Origin: an uncultured Polaribacter sp.
GTDB lineage: Bacteria > Bacteroidota > Bacteroidia > Flavobacteriales > Flavobacteriaceae
Reading direction: 5' to 3'
NCBI GenBank assembly: GCA_913047375.1
Contig: CAJWTV010000013.1
Coordinates: 1 to 42,312 of the forward strand
DNA: 42,312 nt
In this document: positions 8,754 through 18,106 of the stretch, piece after piece
Layout of the letters: each line of letters begins with the position of its first letter
Position numbering within the stretch: position 1 is the stretch's first letter
The notes under the pieces: generated by a model
The model's database searches: none
Told to the model about the DNA's origin: nothing
What the model saw: the letters and a program-made list of their open reading frames with translations, nothing else
Program-made: the position numbers and the translations under genes

Positions 8754-9143
8754 TTATTTACAAAATATTAGTTTTGAATCTGATAACGAAGAGACTCTTA
8801 ATTCTCTTGGATAATTTTTCATTTTTAGTAATTTAAAAAATTCATTTTTATTTAAATACTTTACAATCAATACCTCATCCCAAAGTTTTTCATCTTTAAG
8901 GCCAATAATAGTAGCTATTGGTTTTCCTTTAAAAATAATTTCTGCTTTTAATTGATTAAAAAAAGGAATTGCTGCTTCCAGATATGCTCTATATGTTTCT
9001 CTTCCAGTTTTACCTGTTTCACAAACAATCTCTTTATACTTAAGATAATTCATCATAAAAACGGGTACGTCTTCTGTGAAGTCTGATAAAATAGTTAATC
9101 CTTCCTCGTTAATTTCTTGATATTTACCTTCCGTTTTAGTCAA
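8754..9143 (-). CDS. DUF1330-like small protein overlapping the kinase gene
   Basis: The 129-aa soluble protein resembles the DUF1330 family of dimeric alpha-beta barrels: VFMMNYLKYK, GRETYRAYL, then a WDEVLIVKY strand and a final SDSKLIFCK segment. No catalytic residues can be assigned. The start appears to be TTG at 9143, overlapping the end of the upstream kinase gene by 8 bp, since no ATG precedes the conserved region. Such tight coupling suggests a partner of the kinase. In Pseudomonas putida a small protein, LvaB, is needed by the kinase LvaA; similar size and position suggest an analogue here, but I have not shown homology. Confidence 0.85.
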   Translation of the reverse strand: MTKTEGKYQEINEEGLTILSDFTEDVPVFMMNYLKYKEIVCETGKTGRETYRAYLEAAIPFFNQLKAEIIFKGKPIATIIGLKDEKLWDEVLIVKYLNKNEFFKLLKMKNYPRELRVSSLSDSKLIFCK

Positions 9144-10182
9144 TTTTATTCGTTTTTATAGCTTTCACTCCTAATTTACAACATAATTCAGCTGCTTTAT
9201 TCAGATTAGCAAAACGTGGATCTGTAGTCCAGCCTTTTTGGTACCTATAGTAGATTTGCTGAGCAATAACAGCAATTTTAAACAATCCAAAAACATAATA
9301 AAAAATTAAATTATCTAAATTTCTTCCAGATTTTTCTGCGTATATTTTAGCTATCTCACTTCTTTTTGGATTTCCTTCAAAAATTGTTGGTGATGGAATA
9401 CCTTGTTTCACAAATTCGTGATCCGAACTTATTGTCCAATAACCAAGAGAGGTCCCTAAATCCATTAAAGGATCTCCTAAAGTTGCCATTTCCCAATCTA
9501 AAACAGCGCTTACTTCTTGCCAGGAATCATCTTTAAAGACAATGTTATCGTATTTGTAATCGTTATGTATTAAACAATGATCATAATCTTTAGGTTGATT
9601 TTCTCTCATCCATTGAATTACAATTTCAGATTCTGGATAGGTATCTGTTTTTACTTTTATATATTGTTTTTCCCAATTTAAAACTTGTCTTTCTACATAT
9701 CCATCAGGCCTACCTAAATCAGTTAAACCAATTGCTTTATAATCTACATTATGGAGTTCCACAAGGGTGTCTATCCAAGAGTTAGCAATAGTTTGGTAGT
9801 CCTTTACTAATAATTTTCTTTTTTTAGCTTCATTAAAATTTAAAATGATGCCTTCTACTTTTTCCATTAAATAAAAAGGCGGTTCATTTTTTGAATAGGC
9901 ATACATTTTTGGTACTTTCATAAAAGTATTTGCTAAAGCGCTTTGAACTTTAAATTCACGACCCATATCGTGACCTCTTTTAATTGCACCAATGGGGGGT
10001 TTTCTTAGAACATATTCTTTATTTTCAATCTTTAATAAATATGTTAAGTTAGAGAATCCATGAGTGTATTGTTCAACAAACAAATCACTTTCAATAGAAT
10101 TAATTAGATCATTCTGGAGAAGATATTTTTTTACTGAAACAATATTTAACTCTTCATCTTTCCTAACTTTTTGGTTTTCCAT
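9136..10182 (-). CDS. aminoglycoside-phosphotransferase-fold kinase (LvaA / ACAD11 kinase-domain type)
   Basis: The 348-aa protein has the APH kinase fold. HNDYKYDN (206-213) supplies catalytic D208 and N213, and DWEMATLGDP (229-238) supplies the metal-binding D229. An N-terminal GFSNLTYLL loop serves ATP binding. Members adjacent to acyl-CoA dehydrogenase genes correspond to the kinase domain of animal ACAD10/ACAD11 and to LvaA, which phosphorylate the 4-hydroxy group of acyl-CoAs. Here the dehydrogenase gene lies 2 bp upstream and a small protein gene overlaps downstream. I infer a 4-hydroxyacyl-CoA kinase; antibiotic modification is unlikely in this context. Confidence 0.88.
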   Translation of the reverse strand: MENQKVRKDEELNIVSVKKYLLQNDLINSIESDLFVEQYTHGFSNLTYLLKIENKEYVLRKPPIGAIKRGHDMGREFKVQSALANTFMKVPKMYAYSKNEPPFYLMEKVEGIILNFNEAKKRKLLVKDYQTIANSWIDTLVELHNVDYKAIGLTDLGRPDGYVERQVLNWEKQYIKVKTDTYPESEIVIQWMRENQPKDYDHCLIHNDYKYDNIVFKDDSWQEVSAVLDWEMATLGDPLMDLGTSLGYWTISSDHEFVKQGIPSPTIFEGNPKRSEIAKIYAEKSGRNLDNLIFYYVFGLFKIAVIAQQIYYRYQKGWTTDPRFANLNKAAELCCKLGVKAIKTNKID

Positions 10183-10184
10183 TT

Positions 10185-11402
10185 TTAACTATTACCATAT
10201 TTTTTAATGCAACTTTTGCCAAGTTGATGCATATGAACTTCGTCTGGGCCGTCTGCCAAACGCAATATTCTTGCAATAGCAAAATAATGTGGTAAATAAG
10301 TGTCTTGGCTTACCCCTTTACCTCCTAAAACTTGTATAGCTCTATCTATTACTTTTAACGCCATGTTAGGAGCTACAATTTTTATCATTGCAATAATATC
10401 CTTTGCAGCTTTATTGCCTAATTTATCCATTTTATCTGCAGCTGAGAGGGTTAGCAATCTTGTTTGCTCTAGCTCACATTGAGATTTTGCAATATCTTGT
10501 CTTATACTACTATAGTCGTAAAACTTTTTTCCAAAAGCCTCTCTTTCTAATGTTCGTTGAGACATTAATTCTAATGCATATTGTGCCATACCTACTAAAC
10601 GCATACAATGATGAATTCTCCCAGGACCCAAACGCCCTTGTGCGATTTCAAAGCCTCTTCCTTCTCCTAAAATTAAATTTTCTTTAGGTACTCGAACATT
10701 TGTTAGTTGAATTTCCGCATGACCTTCTGGAGAATCATAAAACCCAAAAACTGATAGGGGTCTAATGATATTTAATCCAGGAGTATCCATAGGGACTAAA
10801 ACCATACTTTGCTGTTGATGTCTTGATTTAGTGACATCTGTTTTCCCCATCACTATAGCTATTTTACAATTTGGATCCATCGCTCCAGAGGACCACCATT
10901 TTCTACCATTTATTACATATTCATTTCCATCTAATTCTATAGAGGTTTCAATATTTGTTGCATCAGAAGAAGCAATATCTGGTTCGGTCATTAAAAAAGC
11001 AGAGCGAATTTCTCCATTCATTAAAGGTTTTAACCATTTTTCTTTTTGAGCATTATTTCCATATTTAGCTAACACTTCCATATTCCCAGTGTCTGGAGCT
11101 GAACAGTTAAAAATCTCTGAAATCCAGATTTTTTGTCCCATAATTTCTGCCAATGGTGCATATTCTAAATTAGTCAGTCCAGGACTTAACTCTCCATAAT
11201 CTTTTGGTAAGAACAGGTTCCATAAACCAGCATCTTTTGCTTTCTTTTTTAATATTTCTGTCTCTGGAAAACGTTTCCACATATTCTTTTTATCCGCTTG
11301 AAAAGAAATGTATTCGGCTTCAATTGGAATAATATGCTCTTCAATAAAAGATATTAACTTTTGCTGAATTTCTGTTGATTTATTTGAATATTCGAAGTTC
11401 AT
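10185..11402 (-). CDS. acyl-CoA dehydrogenase, ACAD10/11-like
   Basis: This FAD-dependent acyl-CoA dehydrogenase of 405 aa has the family blocks [11 protein letters not shown] and [11 protein letters not shown] in the middle domain. Its C-terminal helical domain contains [11 protein letters not shown]. At the position of the classical catalytic Glu (YEGT type) it has [10 protein letters not shown], with D384, the form I associate with ACAD10/ACAD11-type enzymes. With the kinase gene 2 bp downstream, it may remove phosphate from 4-phosphoacyl-CoA to give an enoyl-CoA, and not carry out only simple alpha-beta oxidation. The substrate chain length is unknown. Confidence 0.92.
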   Translation of the reverse strand: MNFEYSNKSTEIQQKLISFIEEHIIPIEAEYISFQADKKNMWKRFPETEILKKKAKDAGLWNLFLPKDYGELSPGLTNLEYAPLAEIMGQKIWISEIFNCSAPDTGNMEVLAKYGNNAQKEKWLKPLMNGEIRSAFLMTEPDIASSDATNIETSIELDGNEYVINGRKWWSSGAMDPNCKIAIVMGKTDVTKSRHQQQSMVLVPMDTPGLNIIRPLSVFGFYDSPEGHAEIQLTNVRVPKENLILGEGRGFEIAQGRLGPGRIHHCMRLVGMAQYALELMSQRTLEREAFGKKFYDYSSIRQDIAKSQCELEQTRLLTLSAADKMDKLGNKAAKDIIAMIKIVAPNMALKVIDRAIQVLGGKGVSQDTYLPHYFAIARILRLADGPDEVHMHQLGKSCIKKYGNS

Positions 11403-11413
11403 AGTTTTATTTT

Positions 11414-12190
11414 TTATCCGGCAATCATATATCCTCCATCAGCAGTATACACACCGCCAGTCATATAAGCTCCGGCATTAGAGGCCAATAAGCAAGCTAA
11501 ACCTACGATTTCTTCAGGATCCCCCATTCTACCACTTGGAATAGATTTTTGAATTTTTTCTAATATTTTTTCATTTTGCCAAAGTGCTGCACTAAATTTT
11601 GTTTTAATCAAGCCTGGGCAAATTGCATTAACACGCACTCCGTATTTCCCCCATTCTTTTGCTTGGTTTTTAGACAACATTAAAATAGCCGCTTTACTTG
11701 TACTATAAATACCAAGTCCTAAGCCAGGAGTTAATGCCTCTACAGAGGCTATATTAATAATACTACCTTGTTTATTAACTTCTAGATGAGGCAATACTAA
11801 ATTTGACAAACTCCAAGGTGCTTTTACATTTACTTCCATGATTTTATCAAAAATTGTAGAATCTACGTCTTCAATAGGTCCAAAAAAAGGATTAATAGCT
11901 GCATTATTAACTAAAATATCTATGCGTCCTAAAGCTGAAATAGTATTATCAACCAAATTTTTTCGTTGATCTTCTTTTCCTATGTGACAAGCTATTCCAA
12001 TAGCATCTAAACCTTCTAGCTTAAATTCATTTACAACGATATCACATGCTTCTTGATTTCTACTTGAAATAACAACTTTTGCACCATTTTCCGCTAAACC
12101 TTTAGCTATTGCTTTTCCTATTCCTTTACTGGATCCTGTTATAATAGCAACTTTACCTTCTAAATTAAATTGTTTGGAAATATTTGTCAT
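11414..12190 (-). CDS. SDR family oxidoreductase (FabG-like)
   Basis: This 258-aa short-chain dehydrogenase has TGSSKGIG (18-25), NNAA (95-98, where NNAG is usual) and the triad S149, Y162, K166, followed by VDGG-like ADGGYMIAG at the end. Its ATG shares one base with the stop of the 604-aa dehydrogenase gene (TAATG), so the two are translationally coupled. It is the first of two SDRs in the operon and is a candidate for the 3-hydroxyacyl or 4-oxoacyl step. Sequence alone does not separate these. Confidence 0.93.
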   Translation of the reverse strand: MTNISKQFNLEGKVAIITGSSKGIGKAIAKGLAENGAKVVISSRNQEACDIVVNEFKLEGLDAIGIACHIGKEDQRKNLVDNTISALGRIDILVNNAAINPFFGPIEDVDSTIFDKIMEVNVKAPWSLSNLVLPHLEVNKQGSIINIASVEALTPGLGLGIYSTSKAAILMLSKNQAKEWGKYGVRVNAICPGLIKTKFSAALWQNEKILEKIQKSIPSGRMGDPEEIVGLACLLASNAGAYMTGGVYTADGGYMIAG

Positions 12191-14004
12191 TATAGTATAT
12201 ATTCTTTTTCATCCTTAACAGTCAAAACTTCATCACTCATTAAAGATTCTGCTAAAGAAGTAGTTTTTGGAAGCTCATATTTAAAATAAAATTTCATAGT
12301 ATGAATTTTACTTTCATAGAAATTTTTATCATATTTTAATTTTCCCGCTGCTAGTGTTTCTTTGGAATCTACTGCCATTTCTAACCATAGCCAACTCAGT
12401 ACAATGATACTCATGAACTCCATGAATAAATTAGCGTCGGATAAATACCGTTCGTAATTTCCTTTCATCGCAAAAGGCATCAGTTTTTGAAGTATTTTTT
12501 GCGATAATTGTAATTTACTTGATAATTGATTTGCATATGGTGCTAAATCAGAATACTCAGAAGCTAGAGTAATTGTTTGTACAATCTCTGCAGCAAGTAA
12601 TTCTAGGGCTTTCCCATTTTGTAAAGTTACTTTTCTTCCCAATAAATCTTGAGATTGGATACCTGTTGTTCCTTCATATAGAGCTGAAATTCTAATATCT
12701 CTATAATATTGTTGTAATGTGAAGTCTGAACAAAAGCCATAACCACCCAATACTTGTAACCCATTATTTACTGATACTGAACCAGCTTCTGAAGGAAAAG
12801 TTTTTACGATAGGAATAATCATTTCTAAGAGTAAATTATACTTTTCTTTTTCTTCTTTATTATTACTAGAATGAATAATATCGTGGTATTTTGAAGCTAA
12901 TAAAACCAAACTCAAAGAACCTTCAACAATAGATTTTTGAAGTAATAACATCCTTCTTACATCTGGATGCTCTATAATTAAGCTTTGTTTTTCTGAAGGG
13001 TTTTTCTTGCCCGTACTTGTTAATTTTCTTCCTTGGGGTCTTTCATTTGCATAATTTAAAGAAGTTCTATATGCAGCCATAGCGATCGCTGCAGCTCCTC
13101 TACCAACTGCTATTCTTGCCGCATTCATCATTAAAAACATTTGAGCTAAGCCTTTGTTTTCTTCACCTACTAACCAGCCCCTACAATCATCTGTATCTCC
13201 AAAACCTAAATGAGTAGTACAGTAACCACGTTGACCCATTTTTTGAAAATCGGCAACTGTCATTACATCGTTATGCTCAAGATTCCCATCCGTTTTAGGT
13301 CTATTCTTAGGTACTACAAATAAAGAAATTCCCTTAGTCCCTTGAGGCGCTCCTTCTATTCTTGCCAAAACTAAATGAACAATATTTTCCGCATATTGAT
13401 GATCTCCTCCAGAAATAAATATTTTCTGCCCAGATATTTTATAAAAATCATCATCTGTTCGTGTTGCTTTTGTAATAATATCTGACAAAGAACTACCAGC
13501 TTGTGGTTCAGTTAAACACATCGTTCCACCCCATTGACCTGATAACATATTTGGAACATATATATTATTTAATTCCTTGTTTCCAAATTCAATAATTAAT
13601 TCAGCTGCACCTTGAGTTAAACCAGCATAGCCTGGTAAATGATTATTTGCTGCATCAAGAATAAAAGCTGCAGCTTGATGAGCAATAAACGGAATTTGCA
13701 ACCCACCGTCTTCGTAATTAAAAGAAGCAGAAATTATACCTAACTCCCCTCCTTTTTTCATCATTACATCTACTTGTTTGTGAACGATAACAGTTCCGTC
13801 TTTATGATGCGCTGGAGTTTCATCCATTTCTTTAAAGTATGGATATAACTCTCTATCAGAAAACTCTTTAACTGATTCTAAAAATAAATCTAAAGATTCA
13901 ATATCATGATCTTGAAATCGCTCTCTAGTTAATAAGTCTTCTAGGTTGTGAACATCATAAAGTATATATTTTAAAGTTTCTAAGTCTATATACTTTTTTG
14001 GCAT
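12190..14004 (-). CDS. large acyl-CoA dehydrogenase, DmdC-like subfamily
   Basis: At 604 aa this is the long acyl-CoA dehydrogenase type, with an extra N-terminal segment (1-40) and a C-terminal helical domain (about 470-600). This is the architecture of the 3-methylmercaptopropionyl-CoA dehydrogenase (DmdC) subfamily and its relatives. Motifs are MCLTEPQAGSSLSD (162-175), QKIFISGGDH (193-202) and YEGTTGIQ (443-450), with catalytic base E444. It belongs to the same operon as the ACAD10/11-like enzyme, so it may act on a different intermediate. Use of a sulfur-containing substrate such as a DMSP product is possible but not shown, as no other dmd gene is present. Confidence 0.92.
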   Translation of the reverse strand: MPKKYIDLETLKYILYDVHNLEDLLTRERFQDHDIESLDLFLESVKEFSDRELYPYFKEMDETPAHHKDGTVIVHKQVDVMMKKGGELGIISASFNYEDGGLQIPFIAHQAAAFILDAANNHLPGYAGLTQGAAELIIEFGNKELNNIYVPNMLSGQWGGTMCLTEPQAGSSLSDIITKATRTDDDFYKISGQKIFISGGDHQYAENIVHLVLARIEGAPQGTKGISLFVVPKNRPKTDGNLEHNDVMTVADFQKMGQRGYCTTHLGFGDTDDCRGWLVGEENKGLAQMFLMMNAARIAVGRGAAAIAMAAYRTSLNYANERPQGRKLTSTGKKNPSEKQSLIIEHPDVRRMLLLQKSIVEGSLSLVLLASKYHDIIHSSNNKEEKEKYNLLLEMIIPIVKTFPSEAGSVSVNNGLQVLGGYGFCSDFTLQQYYRDIRISALYEGTTGIQSQDLLGRKVTLQNGKALELLAAEIVQTITLASEYSDLAPYANQLSSKLQLSQKILQKLMPFAMKGNYERYLSDANLFMEFMSIIVLSWLWLEMAVDSKETLAAGKLKYDKNFYESKIHTMKFYFKYELPKTTSLAESLMSDEVLTVKDEKEYIL

Positions 14005-14016
14005 TATTTTGAAATT

Positions 14017-14346
14017 TTATAGTTGATTCTTAATTTTAGTAAGTGCTGCTTTAACTGCTTCCAATCTACTAATAATTTCATGATTATTGATGGTTCCTGA
14101 TAGGTTTTTCTTCAATTTTTGCTTAGCCCCCTCCAAAGTAAAGCCTCTTTCTTTTACCAAATTGAAAATTAATTTGAAGTGTTTTACATCTTCTTGGGTA
14201 AATAGCCTATTGCCTTTAGCATTTTTTTTCGGTTTAATTATAGTAAATTCCTTTTCCCAAAATCTTATCAATGAAGTATTTACATCAAAAGCTTTAGCTA
14301 CTTCACCAATTTTATAATATCTTTTTTCTGGTAATTCTATATGCAT
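14017..14346 (-). CDS. MerR family transcriptional regulator
   Basis: The 109-aa protein is essentially a MerR-type winged helix: YYKIGEVAKAFDV (10-22), LIRFWEKEF and the wing segment GNRLFTQEDV. A short helix follows and there is no effector-binding domain or cysteine cluster, so the signal is unknown. It lies 9 bp after the M23 peptidase gene and 12 bp before the 604-aa dehydrogenase gene, within one minus-strand transcript. A role in controlling this operon is possible. Confidence 0.92.
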   Translation of the reverse strand: MHIELPEKRYYKIGEVAKAFDVNTSLIRFWEKEFTIIKPKKNAKGNRLFTQEDVKHFKLIFNLVKERGFTLEGAKQKLKKNLSGTINNHEIISRLEAVKAALTKIKNQL

Positions 14347-14355
14347 AAGAAATTT

Positions 14356-15318
14356 TTAATCAAATGACTGACCTTCTTCGGAGGACTTTTGCATGGCCAA
14401 GAATTCCTCGGGGGTTAAGTCTCCATAATAGAAGCTAATAGGATTAAGGGGTCTTCCGTTTTTATGAACTTCATAATGTAAATGTGGGGCAACTGACAAT
14501 CCTGTGCTACCTACATAACCTATTAAATCACCACGTCTAATTTGCTGACCTCGTCTAACGACCATTCTACTCATGTGTGCATAGATTGTTTTATACCCAT
14601 AACCGTGATCTATATATACTACTTTTCCAAATGTACTACTCCTTTGAGCTCTATATATTTTACCACTTCCTGACGCATAAATTGGAGTCCCTTTGGGTGC
14701 TGTAAAATCCATTCCTTTGTGAAGCTTCCGTATTTTTAAAATAGGATGCATTCTCATTTTATACCCAGAAGCTACATAAAATCCTCCTTTTTTTATGGGT
14801 AGAATTGCAGGTATGGAAGCTAACATCTTCTCTTTTTCTTTAGCTAAAGTTACAATTTCATCTAAAGATTTAGACTGAACAGCTATTTGTTTTGATAGAA
14901 TATCTACATTTTTTGTAAGATCTTTGATCATCTTGGAATTATCAAATCCATCAAGTGCGTTATATCTGTTAACTCCACCAAAACCAGCTTTTCTAACGTC
15001 ATCTGATATTGGGTCTGTCTCAAAATAAGTTCTATAAATATTATTATCCCTTTCTTTAAGTTGTCCTAAAACTGCAGCGCTTTGATCTAAACGCTTATTA
15101 ATTAATTTATAATGAAATTTTAAATTATCAAGTTCAACTTTGTCGGCTCTATGGGATGGAGTTATTAGAACCTGACTAAGACCTAGAAAACCAAGAATCA
15201 TAAATAGCACTGCTGCTAAAAATAAAAAAAAGGATCTTTTAATATAATCGCTTTTTTTCTTCTCTATTTTTCTGTAAGACAGAGTATCTGCATCATAAAA
15301 ATATTTTACTTTCGCCAT
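14356..15318 (-). CDS. M23 family metallopeptidase, membrane-anchored
   Basis: This is a predicted peptidoglycan endopeptidase of the LytM/M23 group. The 320-aa protein has a cytoplasmic N-terminus, one membrane segment (about 28-50) and a coiled-coil-like region (55-170). The C-terminal M23 domain has zinc ligands H200 and D204 (HKGMD) and H281 (HLHYE), with H248 and H279 as catalytic histidines. All active-site residues are present, so it should be active in the periplasm. It is the first gene of the minus-strand operon and diverges from alaS. Confidence 0.94.
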   Translation of the reverse strand: MAKVKYFYDADTLSYRKIEKKKSDYIKRSFFLFLAAVLFMILGFLGLSQVLITPSHRADKVELDNLKFHYKLINKRLDQSAAVLGQLKERDNNIYRTYFETDPISDDVRKAGFGGVNRYNALDGFDNSKMIKDLTKNVDILSKQIAVQSKSLDEIVTLAKEKEKMLASIPAILPIKKGGFYVASGYKMRMHPILKIRKLHKGMDFTAPKGTPIYASGSGKIYRAQRSSTFGKVVYIDHGYGYKTIYAHMSRMVVRRGQQIRRGDLIGYVGSTGLSVAPHLHYEVHKNGRPLNPISFYYGDLTPEEFLAMQKSSEEGQSFD

Positions 15319-15332
15319 AATCTTAAATATAC

Positions 15333-15340
15333 TATTTTTG
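15333..15340 (+). promoter_or_regulatory. possible -7 box for alaS
   Basis: TATTTTTG on the plus strand fits TAnnTTTG, 126 bp before the alaS ATG. It would give a leader of about 120 nt. The divergent intergenic region is very AT-rich, so a chance match is possible. Confidence 0.3.
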
Positions 15341-15373
15341 TACTTTTAAGTGATTTCCTAAAAGAAAACTCTT

Positions 15374-15381
15374 CAAATTTA
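15374..15381 (-). promoter_or_regulatory. possible -7 box for the M23-merR-acyl-CoA operon
   Basis: On the minus strand TAAATTTG fits TAnnTTTG and lies 55 bp before the ATG of the M23 gene. No -33 TTTG was found at about 20 bp. It is the best promoter candidate for the eight-gene operon. Confidence 0.4.
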
Positions 15382-15466
15382 CAAAATGTTTTACAACTAA
15401 CTTTTTTAGTTGTTATATTTAAAAATAAATTAACCTAATTCTTCCAATCGGAAATAATCATTTTTT

Positions 15467-18082
15467 ATGAAATCTCAAGAAATACGTTCTCAGTTTTTAG
15501 ATTTTTTTAAAGATAAATCCCATACCATAGTCCCTTCGGCACCGATGGTCACAAAAGACGACCCAACTTTACTTTTTGTTAATTCAGGAATGGCACCATT
15601 TAAAGAATTCTTTTTAGGAAACGGGAAGCCAAAAAATAGTCGATTAACAGATTCTCAAAAATGTTTACGTGTATCTGGTAAGCACAATGATTTAGAAGAA
15701 GTTGGATACGATACCTATCATCATACTTTATTTGAAATGTTAGGAAACTGGTCTTTTGGAGATTATTTTAAAAAAGAAGCTATCTCTTGGGCTTGGGAAT
15801 TACTAACAGAGGTCTATAAAATAGAGAAAAATTCATTATATGTTAGTGTTTTTCAAGGTAGTAATGACTCAGATAATTTAAAAATTGATCAAGAAGCTTA
15901 TGATTTATGGAAAGAACTGATTCCAGAAAATCAAATCATAATGGGGAGTAAGAAAGATAATTTTTGGGAAATGGGGGAGCAAGGACCTTGTGGGCCCTGT
16001 TCTGAAATTCATATTGATATTCGTTCTTTGGAAGAAAAACTAAAAACGCCTGGTAAAGACTTAGTAAATAAAGACCATCCACATGTTGTAGAAATTTGGA
16101 ATCTCGTTTTTATGCAATATAATAGAAAAGCTAATGGCTCATTAGAAGATTTACCAAATAAACATATCGATACTGGAATGGGTTTTGAACGATTGTGCAT
16201 GGTATTACAAGGTGTGAAATCGAATTATGATACAGATGTTTTTCAACCAATCATTAAAAAAATTGAACTAATTTCTAACACTAAATACGGCACAGATAAA
16301 CAACAAGATATTGCAATACGTGTAATTTCTGATCACGTAAGAGCTGTTTCTTTTTCCATAGCAGATGGACAATTACCAAGTAACACAGGAGCTGGATATG
16401 TAATCCGAAGAATTCTAAGAAGAGCGGTGCGTTACGGTTTTACTTTTTTAAATAAAAAAGAACCTTTTATTTATGAATTAGTCTCAGTTTTATGTGATAA
16501 AATGGGAAATGCTTTCCCAGAACTAAAAGCACAGAAAAAACTTATAGAAAATGTTATTAAAGAAGAGGAAATTTCATTTTTAAGAGCTTTAGATCAAGGA
16601 CTAGTTTTATTAGATAGAATAATTGAGAATTCAAATAGCAAAGAGATTTCTGGAGATAAAATATTTGAGTTATATGATACTTTTGGGTTTCCAATTGATT
16701 TAACTGCTTTAATTCTATCTGAAAAAGGATTCACTATAGATGAAAAAGGATTTAATAAAGAGTTGCAGGAGCAAAAGAATAGATCAAGAGCTGCTAGTGA
16801 AATAACTACAGATGATTGGACTGTTTTAACTGAAACATCTGAAGAGTTTATAGGATATGATTCTTTAGATAGTAATGTAAAGATAACTCGCTATAGAAAA
16901 GTTGTCTCTAGAAAGGATGGTGAGATGTTTCAATTAGTTTTCAATTCCACTCCTTTTTATCCAGAAGGTGGAGGCCAAATTGGTGACAAAGGCTCCTTAG
17001 AGGATATAAAAGGTAATATTGTTTATATCTTAAATACTAAAAAAGAAAATAATGTAATCATTCACTTTACCAAAAACATACCAAAACATATTAACGAGAG
17101 TTTTAAGGCCGTTGTTAATAAGAAACAACGTCATGATACGGAATGTAATCATACAGGGACACATTTACTACACCAGGCGTTAAGAGATGTGCTAGGAAAG
17201 CATGTGGAACAAAAGGGTTCTGGTGTTAATTCTAAATATTTACGCTTTGATTTTTCACATTTCTCAAAAGTAACTTCAGAAGAATTAAGTAAGATAGAAA
17301 ACTATGTAAATCAAAGGATTTCGGATAAACTTTCTATGGTGGAAAAGAGAAATATTTCAATGGAAAATGCAATTTCAGAAGGAGCTATAGCTTTATTTGG
17401 TGAAAAATATGAAGATACTGTTCGTGCAATAAGGTTTGGAGAATCTATTGAGTTGTGTGGAGGTACACATGTTAAAAATACAGGAGATATTTGGAGTTTT
17501 AAAATAAAATCTGAAGGAGCAGTTGCAGCCGGGATTAGAAGAATTGAAGCAATTACAAATAATGCCGTTAAAGATTTTTACTCTAATAGTAATAATGAGT
17601 TATCTAAAATTAAGAACTTATTAAATAATACTAAAGAACCTCTAAAATCAGTTCAAAAATTACAAAATGAAAATCTTGCTTTACAAAAACAGATTGAGCA
17701 ATTATTAAGAGATAAAGCTCAGAATTTAACAGGTGATATTAAAAATAAATTACAAGAAATAAATGGCGTACAGTTTTTAGGAATTAAACTAGATCTAGAT
17801 GCTAATGGAATTAAAAATCTTGCTTTTAGTTTAGGTAAAAGATATCAAAATCTTTTTTTATTAATTGCGTCGGCTCCATCTAAAGAAAAAGCTATGTTAA
17901 CTTGCTATATCTCAAAAGAGTTAATAGAAGAGCGTGGTTATGATGCCGGGAAAGTTGTTCGGGAATTAGGTAAACTAATTGAAGGTAGTGGTGGTGGTCA
18001 AAGTTTTTTCGCTACAGCGGGAGGAAAAAATCCGGAAGGAATAACAAAGGCATTAGAAAAAGCAAAAGATTATTTAATATAA
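15467..18082 (+). CDS. alaS: alanine--tRNA ligase
   Basis: AlaRS charges tRNA-Ala and edits mischarged Ser and Gly. The 871-aa protein is full length. The N-terminal class II catalytic core has the [14 protein letters not shown] and [10 protein letters not shown] segments. The editing domain carries H562 and H566 (HTGTH) and C664 and H668 (CGGTH), which bind zinc. A coiled-coil linker and the C-Ala domain with GSGGGQ near the C-terminus follow. The gene is divergent from the M23 peptidase operon, and a GSCFA gene follows after 24 bp. Confidence 0.98.
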   Translation: MKSQEIRSQFLDFFKDKSHTIVPSAPMVTKDDPTLLFVNSGMAPFKEFFLGNGKPKNSRLTDSQKCLRVSGKHNDLEEVGYDTYHHTLFEMLGNWSFGDYFKKEAISWAWELLTEVYKIEKNSLYVSVFQGSNDSDNLKIDQEAYDLWKELIPENQIIMGSKKDNFWEMGEQGPCGPCSEIHIDIRSLEEKLKTPGKDLVNKDHPHVVEIWNLVFMQYNRKANGSLEDLPNKHIDTGMGFERLCMVLQGVKSNYDTDVFQPIIKKIELISNTKYGTDKQQDIAIRVISDHVRAVSFSIADGQLPSNTGAGYVIRRILRRAVRYGFTFLNKKEPFIYELVSVLCDKMGNAFPELKAQKKLIENVIKEEEISFLRALDQGLVLLDRIIENSNSKEISGDKIFELYDTFGFPIDLTALILSEKGFTIDEKGFNKELQEQKNRSRAASEITTDDWTVLTETSEEFIGYDSLDSNVKITRYRKVVSRKDGEMFQLVFNSTPFYPEGGGQIGDKGSLEDIKGNIVYILNTKKENNVIIHFTKNIPKHINESFKAVVNKKQRHDTECNHTGTHLLHQALRDVLGKHVEQKGSGVNSKYLRFDFSHFSKVTSEELSKIENYVNQRISDKLSMVEKRNISMENAISEGAIALFGEKYEDTVRAIRFGESIELCGGTHVKNTGDIWSFKIKSEGAVAAGIRRIEAITNNAVKDFYSNSNNELSKIKNLLNNTKEPLKSVQKLQNENLALQKQIEQLLRDKAQNLTGDIKNKLQEINGVQFLGIKLDLDANGIKNLAFSLGKRYQNLFLLIASAPSKEKAMLTCYISKELIEERGYDAGKVVRELGKLIEGSGGGQSFFATAGGKNPEGITKALEKAKDYLI

Positions 18083-18106
18083 CAGCTAAGTTTTTAAAAT
18101 ATTAAC

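Noticed and set aside
9136..10182. APH-fold protein as an aminoglycoside resistance gene
   Set aside because: It is tightly embedded in an acyl-CoA operon, and this subgroup is linked to acyl-CoA metabolism.
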